In this document: positions 43,741-52,657 of the stretch, piece after piece | Numbering within the stretch: the first letter of the stretch is position 1 | How the letters are laid out: the number at the start of each line of letters is the position of its first letter | DNA from: Streptomyces zagrosensis | GTDB taxonomy: Bacteria; Actinomycetota; Actinomycetes; Streptomycetales; Streptomycetaceae | Length of the DNA stretch: 64,000 bases | Direction of reading: 5' to 3' | Assembly (NCBI RefSeq): GCF_014203645.1 | Contig: NZ_JACHJL010000022.1 | Coordinates: forward strand, 62,001 to 126,000 | The notes under the pieces: generated by a model | Databases searched by the model: none | The model's input: the letters and a program-made list of their open reading frames with translations, nothing else | What the model was told of the DNA's origin: nothing | Made by a program: the position numbers and the translations under genes

Positions 43741-44406
43741 TCAGGCCCGCAGGAACTTCAGCACCGCCATCACCCGGCGGTGGGTCTCCTCGGCCGGAGG
43801 CAGGTCCAGCTTCATCAAGATGTTGCCGACGTGCTTGCTCACCGCGGCGTCCGAGACCACCAACGTACGACAGATCGCCGCGTTGGACCGCCCCTCGGCC
43901 ATCAGCGCCAGCACCTCGCGCTCGCGCGGCGTCAGCCGCTCCAGCGGGTTTCGGCGGCGGCGCAGCAACTGGCGTACCACCTCCGGGTCAACCACCGTGC
44001 CGCCGGCCGCCACCGTGGCGACTGCCGCCACGAAGTCATCGATCTGGCCGATGCGGTCCTTCAGCAGATAGCCGACGCCCGAGCCGTCTCCGGAGTCCAA
44101 CATGTCTGCTGCGTACGAACGCTGTACGTATTGGCTGAGGACCAGCACCGGCAGCCCGGGCCGCCGCTCGCGCAGCGCGACAGCGGCCCGCAGCCCCTCG
44201 TCCGTCTGCCCCGGCGGCATTCGCACATCGGTGATGACGATGTCCGGTTCGTGCTCGGCGACGGCGACCTGTAGGGCCTCGGCGTCTGCGACCGCGGCCA
44301 CCACCTGGTGACCGAAGCGGGTGAGCAGGCCGATCAGCCCTTCGCGCAGCAGCACGCCGTCCTCCGCCAGGACTATGTGCAGTGGGGTGGGCTCAGTGGG
44401 GTGCAA
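43741..44406 (-). CDS. NarL/LuxR-type response regulator
   Basis: 221 residues with a TTG start 34 bases inside the kinase gene end. Receiver: acidic pair LAEDGVLL, phospho-acceptor Asp in DIVITDVRMPP, VLVLSQYV, Lys in YLLKDRIG. LuxR HTH at about residues 155-205 (LTPREREVLALMAEGRSNAA, VVSDAAVSKHVGNILMKL). Pairs with the adjacent kinase. Likely target is the membrane permease gene divergent to the kinase. Confidence 0.92.
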   Translation of the reverse strand: MHPTEPTPLHIVLAEDGVLLREGLIGLLTRFGHQVVAAVADAEALQVAVAEHEPDIVITDVRMPPGQTDEGLRAAVALRERRPGLPVLVLSQYVQRSYAADMLDSGDGSGVGYLLKDRIGQIDDFVAAVATVAAGGTVVDPEVVRQLLRRRRNPLERLTPREREVLALMAEGRSNAAICRTLVVSDAAVSKHVGNILMKLDLPPAEETHRRVMAVLKFLRA

Positions 44407-45659
44407 GGGATCTCCACGCGCAGCAGGGTCGGGCCGCCGGGCGGGCTGTTCAGCGTCAGTGCGCCGTCCACCACCGAGACCCGGTCGGCCAGCCCGGTGA
44501 GGCCGGTGCCGCCCGCCGGATCGGCGCCGCCGCCCCCGTCGTCCAACACGTCGATGGTCAACAGCCCGTTAGCGTAGCGCCCCTGAATCTCGGCGGATTC
44601 GGCGCCGCTGTGCCGGGCGATGTTGGTCAGCGCCTCGGATACGGCGAAGTAGCCGGCCGACTCCACCGCGGGCGCGAGCCGTCCCGGCACGTCGAAGCGG
44701 ACCTCGACGGGCACGGGCGAGCGGTCAGCAGCGTCCGCGCAGGCGTCCGGCAGGCCACGGTCGGTGAGCACCTGGGGGTGAATGCCGTTGATCAGTTCCC
44801 GCAACTCGGCGAGGACCGCCCCCGCCTCCCTTTGCGCGGTGTCCAGCTGGTCCGCGAGCGCGCTGCCCGGCGGCGCGTCCAAACGGGCCAAACCCAGTGC
44901 CATCGAAAGGGCCACCAGACGCTGCTGGGCACCGTCATGCAGATCGCGCTCGATGCGGCGCCGCTCGGCCTCGAAGGCGTCCACGAGGCGTGCCCGGGAA
45001 CTGACTAGTTCGCCGATCCGCACCTCCTGCCCGCCTGGCGCGAGCAGCAGCCTGACCAGCGCCGCCCGGCCCGCCGCCACCGCCGTCAGCGGGTACGCGC
45101 ACAGCGCCGCCACCGCGAGACCCGCGAGCCCCAGCGCGCCAGCCACGAGCGGCGAACGGACCATCCACACCTTGAGGACGTTGACCTGCTCGCCGTCCAC
45201 CAGCAGCAGGGGCAGCGCCCCCAGCAGGTACGCCGGCACCACCAGCGCGCAGCCCAAGACGATCAGGTCCACCGGCCACAGCAAAAACGCGGCCAGCACC
45301 GTGAAGCCCAGCTCCCGCCAGGTCGCCTGCTCTCGGTAGCGCAGCCGCAGCCAGCAAGGCAGGCCAGGGCGGGCCGGAACCTGATGCGGGTCCGCCACCC
45401 GCGCGCCGCCAAGCAGCCGCAGCAACCTTCGCTCCCACGCCGCGAACGGCACTCCCACCAACGCCAACGCCGCCAGCAACGGCAACCCCACCAGCACCAC
45501 CGCCAACACCCCGGCGACCGCCACCGCCACCAGCAGCCCCGCGCACAACAAGGCCCCGGCCACCCCGCTCACCAGCAGGTATCCGGCTGCCCGCCATGGC
45601 AGCGCCGACCGCGTAAACCCCGGGCGCAGCATCGCGCGCCACACGCCGTTCTCGCCCAT
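44373..45659 (-). CDS. Sensor histidine kinase (HisKA_3 type)
   Basis: 428 residues from ATG 45659. The N-terminal half has four to six membrane segments in two blocks (residues about 28-75 and 115-205), with almost no extracellular domain, so it probably senses membrane stress or a membrane protein. H-box with the phospho-His in RRIERDLHDGAQQRLVALSM, then the HATPase parts EALTNIARHSGAESAEI, DVLDDGGGGADPAGGTGLTG. Overlaps the response regulator gene. Confidence 0.92.
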   Translation of the reverse strand: MGENGVWRAMLRPGFTRSALPWRAAGYLLVSGVAGALLCAGLLVAVAVAGVLAVVLVGLPLLAALALVGVPFAAWERRLLRLLGGARVADPHQVPARPGLPCWLRLRYREQATWRELGFTVLAAFLLWPVDLIVLGCALVVPAYLLGALPLLLVDGEQVNVLKVWMVRSPLVAGALGLAGLAVAALCAYPLTAVAAGRAALVRLLLAPGGQEVRIGELVSSRARLVDAFEAERRRIERDLHDGAQQRLVALSMALGLARLDAPPGSALADQLDTAQREAGAVLAELRELINGIHPQVLTDRGLPDACADAADRSPVPVEVRFDVPGRLAPAVESAGYFAVSEALTNIARHSGAESAEIQGRYANGLLTIDVLDDGGGGADPAGGTGLTGLADRVSVVDGALTLNSPPGGPTLLRVEIPCTPLSPPHCT

Positions 45660-45829
45660 CCGCCCCCGGCCCCTCCCGACCCAATCGGCCCGTCCGGCCT
45701 GCCCTGCCCGTCCGGCCCGTCCTGCCCACCCTAGGCACCACACCGGCCGCGCGCGGTGGGGCTAGCCCTACCCTGCACAGTGACCCGCGCCCCACTGATC
45801 AGGCGCGTTCGGGCGGGTTGGCTTGCGGC

Positions 45830-47722
45830 ATGAGGATGTTGCCGATTGCTTGGAAGTCCCTGCGCGCCCGCTGGGTCAGTCTCATCGGGGCGTTCACGGC
45901 CCTGGCGCTCGGCGTCGCGATGATGACGGTCATGCTGCTCGGGCTGGCCACCGCGCTGGCGCTGCCCGGTGGGGAGGCCGTGGTGTCGCTGGTGGCGGCG
46001 CTCGGCACGGCGGGCGGGGTGAGCGCCTTCGTATCGGCGTTCGTCGTCGCCTCCACCTTTTCGTACGCGGTGGCCCAGCGCCGGCGCGAACTGGGCCTGT
46101 TGCGCCTGGCTGGCGCCACCCGCGCGCAGGTCCGCCGCACCGTTCTCGCCGAGGCCCTGATCCTGGGCGCCGTGGCCTCCGCTACGGGTTGCCTGCTCGG
46201 TCGGCTCGCGGCGCCCTCGATGGTGCGCTGGCTCGGTGACGTTGACATGGCGCCGCCCGACCTCGCGCTCGGGTCGCAGCACTGGCCGCTGCACGCCGCC
46301 TTCTGGACGGGCCTGCTGGTGGCCTTCGGCGGGGTGGCGGTGGCCGCCCGTCGCGCGGGTCGGCTGGGTCCGCTGGACGCGCTGCGCAGCGCTGAGGTGG
46401 ACACCGGGGTGATGACCGCGGGCCGTTGGCTTTGGGGTCTTGGACTGCTCGTCACCGCCGCCGCGCTTGTCGTCACCGCACTGTTCTCCGACCCCGCCGA
46501 ACTGCTGCGGCGTAAGGCGTACACCGTGCGTCCGATGGTGCTGATCTGCGCCTGCGGGCTGCTCTCGCCCGTCCTGGCTCGGCCACTGCTGCGCGCCTTG
46601 ACCTGGTTGCCGGCCCGCCGCACCGCGTACGCCGCACGTCTGGTGCGGGAGAACGCGTCGGCAGCGCTGCGCCGCACGGGCGCCGTGGCCGCTCCCGTGC
46701 TGGTGGCGGTGGCGCTGACGGGCTCGCTGGCCGGGGCGCTGGAGACGGTCAGCGCGGCCCGTACCGCCGAGGCCCGCTCGCGGACCGCCGCCGACTACGT
46801 CGCCGTGCCGCACACCGCGTCCCCGGGTGCCCTCGCCGACGCGCTGCGCGCCGTCCCCGGCGTCACCGTCTCGCCGACCGCGCCCACCCCGCTCTCGCTG
46901 GTCGAGCCGGACGGCACGGTGGTCGACTCCGAGGCCAGGACCGCCGAGCCGACCGCGCTGGCCTCCATCGCCCGGCTGCCGGTGCGCGCGGGATCGGTGT
47001 CCGCGCTGGACGATGGCGGCATCGTGCTGCCCGAGGAGTGGGGCCGCACCACCGTCGGGGCCCCGGTGCCGGTGATCCGCGCAGACGGCAGCCGGGTGAC
47101 CCTGCGGGTGACCGCCGTCTTGCGCGACGGGTTGGGCGACAACGGCCTGTACGTCACGCCTGCCAACGGCCCCGGTGCCCGCGTCGATCGCATCGAGATC
47201 GGGCGCACCGGCGCGGCCGACGCCGCCACCTTCGATCGCCTCCGCGTCGCGGCTGCCCCGTTCGGCACCAGCATCGCCACCCGCGAGGAGTGGTTGGCGG
47301 CGACCGCCCCCTCCGCGAGCCGCCTGGCCTGGCTGCGGACGGTGCTGGTGCTGGGCCTCGCCCTGACCTGTACGGGGATCGCGCTCGCCAACACCCTCGC
47401 GATGGCGACCGCCGACCGGCGTCGCGAACTGGCCCTGTTGCGCCTGGCCGGCGCCACTCGGGCGCAGGTGATCCGGCTGGTGACCGCCGAGTCGGTGCTG
47501 GTGGTGGTGGTCGGCGCGGTGTTGGGCTGCGCGGTGGCCGCCATTCAACTCGGCACCATGCACGCCGGCTTGGCGATGCTCGCGGTGGACACACCGCTGA
47601 TGGTGCCCTGGCGGCCCATCGGCCTGGTCACGGGGGCGTGCGTGCTGATCGCGGCCCCGTGTGCGGCGCTGAGCGCCGCTTGGGCCCTGCGCCGTCGCCC
47701 GGTGACGGTGGCGGCGCACTAG
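45830..47722 (+). CDS. FtsX/MacB-type ABC permease without adjacent ATPase
   Basis: 630 residues from ATG 45830 (a TTG 12 bases earlier is possible). Two FtsX domains: the N-terminal one has YAVAQRRRELGLLRLAGATR and the C-terminal one ATADRRRELALLRLAGATRA, each with three to four membrane helices. An extracytoplasmic domain lies between (residues about 320-500). Such permeases normally work with a LolD/BceA-type ATPase encoded next to them; none is present here. Divergent from the two-component system, a common arrangement for peptide-stress exporters. Confidence 0.88.
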   Translation: MRMLPIAWKSLRARWVSLIGAFTALALGVAMMTVMLLGLATALALPGGEAVVSLVAALGTAGGVSAFVSAFVVASTFSYAVAQRRRELGLLRLAGATRAQVRRTVLAEALILGAVASATGCLLGRLAAPSMVRWLGDVDMAPPDLALGSQHWPLHAAFWTGLLVAFGGVAVAARRAGRLGPLDALRSAEVDTGVMTAGRWLWGLGLLVTAAALVVTALFSDPAELLRRKAYTVRPMVLICACGLLSPVLARPLLRALTWLPARRTAYAARLVRENASAALRRTGAVAAPVLVAVALTGSLAGALETVSAARTAEARSRTAADYVAVPHTASPGALADALRAVPGVTVSPTAPTPLSLVEPDGTVVDSEARTAEPTALASIARLPVRAGSVSALDDGGIVLPEEWGRTTVGAPVPVIRADGSRVTLRVTAVLRDGLGDNGLYVTPANGPGARVDRIEIGRTGAADAATFDRLRVAAAPFGTSIATREEWLAATAPSASRLAWLRTVLVLGLALTCTGIALANTLAMATADRRRELALLRLAGATRAQVIRLVTAESVLVVVVGAVLGCAVAAIQLGTMHAGLAMLAVDTPLMVPWRPIGLVTGACVLIAAPCAALSAAWALRRRPVTVAAH

Positions 47723-47737
47723 CCGGGCCGTGCCCGG
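47723..47737 (+). terminator. Short hairpin after the FtsX gene
   Basis: CCGGGC, CGT loop, GCCCGG directly after the stop codon. The 6-bp stem is weak compared with others in the window. Confidence 0.4.
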
Positions 47738-47894
47738 GGGGACGTCCGCCGCCCGGGGCGTTGCCGTCCGCAGCGCGCCGCGGGCTAGGCCACTTGGGTC
47801 GCCCGCGCCCGTGGCTGCCCGGGCCGGGTCGCGGGGGTGGTGGGCGCGAGTGTCACAGTCCGTCGCACGCCGCAATCGCCACCGCCCGCCGGTG

Positions 47895-49292
47895 TCAGAC
47901 CGTCTCTGGCACCGCGACCCGCACGCCGTGCTCATAGACGATCTCCCCGTCCACCACGGTGAGTTCGACCTCGACATCCGGCAACTCGGCGGGGGCCAGG
48001 GCAAGGGGGTCGCTTTCGAGTACGCACAGGTCGGCGGCCATCCCGGGAGTGAGCGTTCCCTTCCACGACATGGCCTGGTCCTGGCGGGCAGGCTCCACCG
48101 TGTAGCAGCGCAGCAGGCGCCCCATCCGCCGGCGCGGGTCGGCCGTGGGCCCCATCCACTCGTCGGCGGCTGCGATTTGGCGCCGCCAGTCCGGTGAGAG
48201 CACCGGTGCGTCGGAGGTCAAACACAGCGGCACGCCCTCATCGAGTGCCGCCTGCAACGGCCAGGCAGCCGCCGCAGATCCCGGGCCGAGCGCGGCGTCC
48301 ACCAGGGGGCGGGTACGTATCGCTATCTCCGGCTGGGTGTCCAGGCCCACCCCCAGCGCGGCCATCCGGCGCAGCTGCGGGCCGGTCACCAGGTCGCCGT
48401 GGATGATGTAGTGCCCAAGGTCGATGTCCCGCTCGGTGCGGGCCCGTTCGATCGCGTCGAGCGTGACGTCGATGGAGCGGTCCCCGGTGGCATGCACCCC
48501 TACCTGGTGGCCCGCCCGGTGCGCGGCGACGATCATCCGTGCCAGGTTCTCTTCACGGTCGGCGTCATCGACGCCCGCCACGAGGAGCGAGGCGCTGACG
48601 CCGTCTGCGTAGCAGTGGTGCGTATAGGCCGACCGCATCGGTGGGATGCCATCGGCGAATATCTTGACCCCGGCGAACCGGAGCCAGCGCGGGTCGCTCG
48701 TCGCACCGTCGGTGGTGGCGAGGCCGGCGAGAAAGCTCTCCAGGTTGCTCGGTCCGTCGAGCTCTCCGAAGAGCCAAAGGACCGTGACCCTGGCCCGTAG
48801 CAGCCCCTCCGCAGCCAGCGCGCGGTACTGCTGCGCGACCGAGGTGCCGAAGGCACCGGTCGCACCATGGTCCTCGCCGGGGCCAAGGCCTGGCTCCGTG
48901 TAGCTGGTGATGCCGAGCGAGGCGGCGAGTTCGCCGGCGCGCAAGATCGCACGGCGACGCTGTGCGGCGTCCAGCAGTGGCCGCTGTGGTGCGGGGCCGG
49001 GGCCGGCCTCTTCGCCGAAGAGGGTGTGCGGCCACATGGCACCGAGCCAAGTGGCGTGCAGGTGGGCGTCGTTGATGCCCGGCAGGACGGCACGTCCGGC
49101 GAGCTCGATGACCTTGGTCGAGGCGCCGGCCAGTGCCATCACCTCGCGGTCAACGCCGATGCGGGCGACGAGTCCGTCGCGCAGTGCGATCGCGGTCGCT
49201 CCCCCGCCGCCCGGGGATAGGGAGTGGACCACGCCGCCTCGCAGGATCAGGTCGGCCGATGCATTGCGGGCGTCGCAGTCGGCTGTGCGCAC
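47895..49292 (-). CDS. Amidohydrolase-family metal-dependent hydrolase (YtcJ-like)
   Basis: 465 residues, GTG start behind GAGGAGCA. Amidohydrolase 3 features: DLILRGGVVHSL at the N-terminus, metal ligands His-x-His in LPGINDAHLHATWLG, KIFADGIPPMRSA (Lys in the carbamate position), HATGDRSIDVTLDAIE and YIIHGDLVTGPQLRRM with His ligands, TSDAPVLSPDWR with the catalytic Asp, and the closing GTLTPGMAADLCVLESDPL. It hydrolyses an amide, ester or N-formyl bond. Divergent from the alcohol dehydrogenase gene; a shared palindrome lies between them. Confidence 0.88.
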   Translation of the reverse strand: MRTADCDARNASADLILRGGVVHSLSPGGGGATAIALRDGLVARIGVDREVMALAGASTKVIELAGRAVLPGINDAHLHATWLGAMWPHTLFGEEAGPGPAPQRPLLDAAQRRRAILRAGELAASLGITSYTEPGLGPGEDHGATGAFGTSVAQQYRALAAEGLLRARVTVLWLFGELDGPSNLESFLAGLATTDGATSDPRWLRFAGVKIFADGIPPMRSAYTHHCYADGVSASLLVAGVDDADREENLARMIVAAHRAGHQVGVHATGDRSIDVTLDAIERARTERDIDLGHYIIHGDLVTGPQLRRMAALGVGLDTQPEIAIRTRPLVDAALGPGSAAAAWPLQAALDEGVPLCLTSDAPVLSPDWRRQIAAADEWMGPTADPRRRMGRLLRCYTVEPARQDQAMSWKGTLTPGMAADLCVLESDPLALAPAELPDVEVELTVVDGEIVYEHGVRVAVPETV

Positions 49293-49334
49293 GGGTGCTC
49301 CTCGTTGCTCTCAGGGTCTCGACATTTGAGTCAA

Positions 49335-49350
49335 CGTCCGTAGACTAACG
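49335..49350. promoter_or_regulatory. GT-N2-AC palindrome between amidohydrolase and alcohol dehydrogenase genes
   Basis: CGTCCGTAGACTAACG, the exact complement of the site at 40614-40629. It lies 43 bases from the amidohydrolase start and 41 from the dehydrogenase start. Confidence 0.65.
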
Positions 49351-49390
49351 CATCGTCGAGCCCCGCTACGCTCGATCTGAAGGAGCATCG

Positions 49391-50500
49391 ATGGACTTTC
49401 CCTCCTCGACACGTGCAGCGGTCCTCAGCACACACGGCGCCGCGCTAGACCTCACCGACCTGCCGCTGCCAGCGAAACTCGAACCTGGCGCCGTCCTCGT
49501 ACGCATCGTGTGCACGACACTGTGTGGCACCGACATCGAGCTCTGGTCGGGCAAAATGACCTTCCCCGGCATGTTGCCGATGGTGCTCGGCCACGAGATG
49601 GTCGGCGAGATCGTCGCCATCGACGAAGACACCCGGGACGCGCTGGGCCGCCAACTAGCCATCGGTGACCGCATCGGCTGGTCGGAGTCAACGTGTGGTG
49701 CCTGCCACGGTTGTACGGTGCTACGCGAGCCGGTCGCCTGTTCCGACCGGGGCTACGGCTTCCGACAGCGCGCCGATGTACCCCCCTACGCCACAGCGGG
49801 CCTGTGCGAGTACGCCTATGTGGTGCCCAAAGCGGCCACCCTCCTGTTGCCCGACACCATCCCCGACACCTGGGCCGCGATGGCCGGCTGCGCGGCGAAA
49901 ACCGTTCTTCGGGCGTTCTCCCGCGCCGGCGGCGTACGCCCCGGCTCCCGTGTCGTCGTGCAGGGTTCGGGGGCGCTCGGCCTCTTCGCGACCGCGGTCG
50001 CCTACCTCGGCGGCGCAGGCACCGTGATCACTGTCGGCGCTCCCCAGGCGCGGCTGAGCCTGGCTCACGAGTTCGGCGCCCAGGAGACGGTGGACATCGC
50101 CCAGGGTTCCGAAGCCGCCGTCGCCCGGGTGCAAGAACTCACCCATGGCCACGGCGCCGACCTGGTGCTCGACTTCGCCGGCGCCCCGACAGTTGGCCAA
50201 GAGGCCGTGGCGATGGCCGCACAGCGCGGGCGCATCGTCGTCGTGGGCAGTACCGGACCGGTCGCCGAACCGCTTGCGCTCGGCACGGTGATGGGCAAGG
50301 AACTCACCATCGTCGGCTCGCTCAACGGCGACATCGCCGACTACCACGAGGCGATCGGGTTCTTCACCTCCTTCTCGGACCGCATGCCCTGGGACCGGCT
50401 GTTCGGCACGCCGGTCAGGCTGTCGCAAGCCGGCGCACGCATCGCCGCGATGAGCCGGCACGAAGAGATCAAGGCCGTCATCGACCCCCGGCTCGCGTAA
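49391..50500 (+). CDS. Zinc-dependent medium-chain alcohol dehydrogenase
   Basis: 369 residues, ATG behind GAAGGAG. Catalytic zinc ligands in CTTLCGTDIELWSG and GHEMVGEIVAID (the GHE motif). A structural-zinc-like Cys region STCGACHGCTVLREPVAC is present. Rossmann fold VVVQGSGALGLFATAVAYLG. The second half has DLVLDFAGAPTVGQEAVAMA. Relatives include L-threonine/sorbitol-type dehydrogenases. First gene of an operon with an AKR (35 bases), an esterase and an exporter. Confidence 0.9.
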   Translation: MDFPSSTRAAVLSTHGAALDLTDLPLPAKLEPGAVLVRIVCTTLCGTDIELWSGKMTFPGMLPMVLGHEMVGEIVAIDEDTRDALGRQLAIGDRIGWSESTCGACHGCTVLREPVACSDRGYGFRQRADVPPYATAGLCEYAYVVPKAATLLLPDTIPDTWAAMAGCAAKTVLRAFSRAGGVRPGSRVVVQGSGALGLFATAVAYLGGAGTVITVGAPQARLSLAHEFGAQETVDIAQGSEAAVARVQELTHGHGADLVLDFAGAPTVGQEAVAMAAQRGRIVVVGSTGPVAEPLALGTVMGKELTIVGSLNGDIADYHEAIGFFTSFSDRMPWDRLFGTPVRLSQAGARIAAMSRHEEIKAVIDPRLA

Positions 50501-50535
50501 GCGACCGGATACACCCCGCAGACAAGGAACCACGC

Positions 50536-51498
50536 ATGACCACCACCATGCTCCCCCAGCGCCGCATCGGCACCAGCGCACTTGAGGCGTCGGTGCTGTC
50601 CCTCGGCTCGTGGCACACCTTCGACCGGATGGACTTCGCCGACGCCGTAGCCATGGTCCGCTACGCGTTCGACCGCGGCATCAACCTGTTCGACGTGGGC
50701 GTCTACGGGCTGCCCGGCAAGCCCCCCGTCTTCACCGACGTGCTGTGGGGCGCGATCATGCGAGCGGCGGGCATCCCCCGATCCGCCTATCTGGCCTCGG
50801 TGAAGCTGTGGATCGAAAGCTTCGACGAGCAAGGGTTCGCTCCCCAGCTGAAGAACGCGTTCTTGCGGACCGGGCTGGACCACGCGGACCTGGTCATCCT
50901 TGGGGACCTACGGCGCGACGACGTACGTCTCGAAGACCTCGTCGGCGACCTCACCACGCTCACGGACGCGGGACTGATCCGGGCCTGGGGCGTGAACAAC
51001 TGGTCGGCCACGAGCATCCACGCCCTGCGCCGCATCGCCGCCGAGCGCGGTGTACCGGGCCCGCAGATCGCACAGTTGAAGTACAGCCTCGCACGCCGCG
51101 CCATCCCCGACGGGGCGCCGTTTACGCAGTTGTTCACCTCCGGGTTGAGCATGCAGGCATCCGACGTCCTGGAAGGCGGCATCCTCGCCGGTCGGACCGC
51201 ACCCGCCCGTGAGATCGGCCGCGACCCGGGCGCGATCCGCGACGCGATCGTAGCGACCGTCCCGGACATCACCGCACTTGCCGACAAGCTGGGAACCACG
51301 CCCGCCCAGCTCGCGATCGCGTTCACGCTCACCCACCGCGCCAACGCCTCGACGCTGGTCGGCGCGACCCGACTGGAGCAGGTCCGGCAGAACATCGACG
51401 CCCTGGACCTCGTGGACCGGATCGGGGCCGACGAACTGCGGTCCCTGGTCGAGCCGTTTTGGATCGACCGCGGCGTCATCGATCCAGAAGGTCCCTGA
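50536..51498 (+). CDS. Aldo/keto reductase, copy 2
   Basis: 320 residues. RRIGTSALEASVLSLGSWHT at the start, Asp and Tyr in LFDVGVYGLPGKP, Lys in LASVKLWIESF, IRAWGVNNWSATSIHALRRI, then the cofactor site STLVGATRLEQVRQNIDALD. A sister of the gene at 41770-42738; both share the unusual WxTxDRMDF opening and the QASDV-x-EGG block, so they are paralogues that probably act on related carbonyl compounds. Second gene of the operon. Confidence 0.88.
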   Translation: MTTTMLPQRRIGTSALEASVLSLGSWHTFDRMDFADAVAMVRYAFDRGINLFDVGVYGLPGKPPVFTDVLWGAIMRAAGIPRSAYLASVKLWIESFDEQGFAPQLKNAFLRTGLDHADLVILGDLRRDDVRLEDLVGDLTTLTDAGLIRAWGVNNWSATSIHALRRIAAERGVPGPQIAQLKYSLARRAIPDGAPFTQLFTSGLSMQASDVLEGGILAGRTAPAREIGRDPGAIRDAIVATVPDITALADKLGTTPAQLAIAFTLTHRANASTLVGATRLEQVRQNIDALDLVDRIGADELRSLVEPFWIDRGVIDPEGP

Positions 51499-51649
51499 CC
51501 GTGCCGGCAGTGCCTCGTACATCGCACCAGGAGCAATCGGTGAGCTGCGTGACCCAACCCGCTGCCTCGGGCGCCTGCGGCGCCGCGTCCACCGGCACTC
51601 GACCCATCCGCGCGGCACACCCGTCGCGCCCGCCCCAGGCGTTGCGGCT

Positions 51650-52657
51650 GTGACCGGCATCGCGCGCCCGCGCCCCGTCCCCTACGACCCGCAGCTCGAA
51701 CCGGGCCTCGCGGCATGCCGCGAGCTCATCGAGCGCATCCCGTTGCGGGCCGACACGATTGTCGCCAACCGCGCGCACTTCGCCACGATCGTGCCCCCCA
51801 TCGAGACGGCGATCGGCGAAAGCCCGGTGGACTTCGAACACGTCACCGTGCCAGGCCCGGCCGGGGCACCGGACGTAGAACTGACCGTCCTGCGACCTCG
51901 CGGCGGGGTGCGTGGGACACAGGGGGCGCCGGGGATCTACGCCATCCACGGCGGCGGCATGATGCTCGGCAACCGGTTCTTCGGCATCACAGGGCTAGTC
52001 GAAGAGGTGGTGAGGTTCGGTGCCGTCGCTGCGAGCGTCGAATACCGTCTCGCCCCCGAAGACCCCGCGCCCGCCGCCGCGGAGGACTGCTATGCGGGGC
52101 TGGTCTGGTTCGCCGAAAACGCCGTCGCCCTCGGCATCGACCCGGCCCGCATCCTGGTCAGCGGCGCAAGCGCGGGCGGCGGCCTGAGCGCAGCGGTCGC
52201 GCTCATGGCCCGCGACCGCGGCGGGCCGGCCCTGGTCGGGCAGCTACTGGATTGCCCGATGCTCGATGACCGCAACGACACGGTGTCGAGCCGGCAGTAC
52301 GACGGCATCGGCATCTGGGACCGCAACAACAACGACACGGGCTGGAACGCGCTGCTGGGCGCGGACCGTCACACCGCAGCCGTTTCGCCCTACGCGGCGC
52401 CCTCGCGGGCCAAGGACTTGTCCGGGCTTCCTCCCGCCTGCATCACGGTCGGCGCCGCCGAGGTGTTCCGCGACGAGGCGATCGACTACGCCACCCGGAT
52501 CTGGGCGACCGGCGGCCAGGCCGAGCTGCACGTGTGGTCCGGCGCCTACCACGGCTTCACGGGCTTCTCAGCGGATGCCGAGGTGTCCAGGGCTGCGGTG
52601 GCCGCCCGGGAGTCGTGGATGCGACGTGTTGTGGGTAGCACCGGCCGGTCCCTGTGA
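51650..52657 (+). CDS. Alpha/beta hydrolase, hormone-sensitive-lipase type esterase, copy 1
   Basis: 335 residues from GTG 51650; the 151 bases before it hold no gene I can support. Oxyanion motif IHGGGMMLG (His100 start), EYRLAPEDPAPAAAEDCYAG, nucleophile Ser174 in VSGASAGGGLSAAVALMARD, YDGIGIWDR, and catalytic His301 in SGAYHGFTGFS. Hydrolyses short esters or lactones. A close sister begins at 63136. Overlaps the exporter gene by four bases. Confidence 0.9.
   Translation: MTGIARPRPVPYDPQLEPGLAACRELIERIPLRADTIVANRAHFATIVPPIETAIGESPVDFEHVTVPGPAGAPDVELTVLRPRGGVRGTQGAPGIYAIHGGGMMLGNRFFGITGLVEEVVRFGAVAASVEYRLAPEDPAPAAAEDCYAGLVWFAENAVALGIDPARILVSGASAGGGLSAAVALMARDRGGPALVGQLLDCPMLDDRNDTVSSRQYDGIGIWDRNNNDTGWNALLGADRHTAAVSPYAAPSRAKDLSGLPPACITVGAAEVFRDEAIDYATRIWATGGQAELHVWSGAYHGFTGFSADAEVSRAAVAARESWMRRVVGSTGRSL

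Noticed and set aside
45663..45735. Short CCCGTCCGGCC repeats upstream of the kinase gene
   Set aside because: Only two or three imperfect copies in GC-rich DNA; no structure or function supported.
47895..49292. Possible CRISPR or repeat array in the GC-rich right block
   Set aside because: No regularly spaced direct repeats were found; the apparent periodicity is codon bias.
51541..51653. 37-codon frame with GTG 51541 behind AGGAG, ending at the esterase start
   Set aside because: The composition is not protein-like and the junction may be chance; the esterase start at 51650 is kept.
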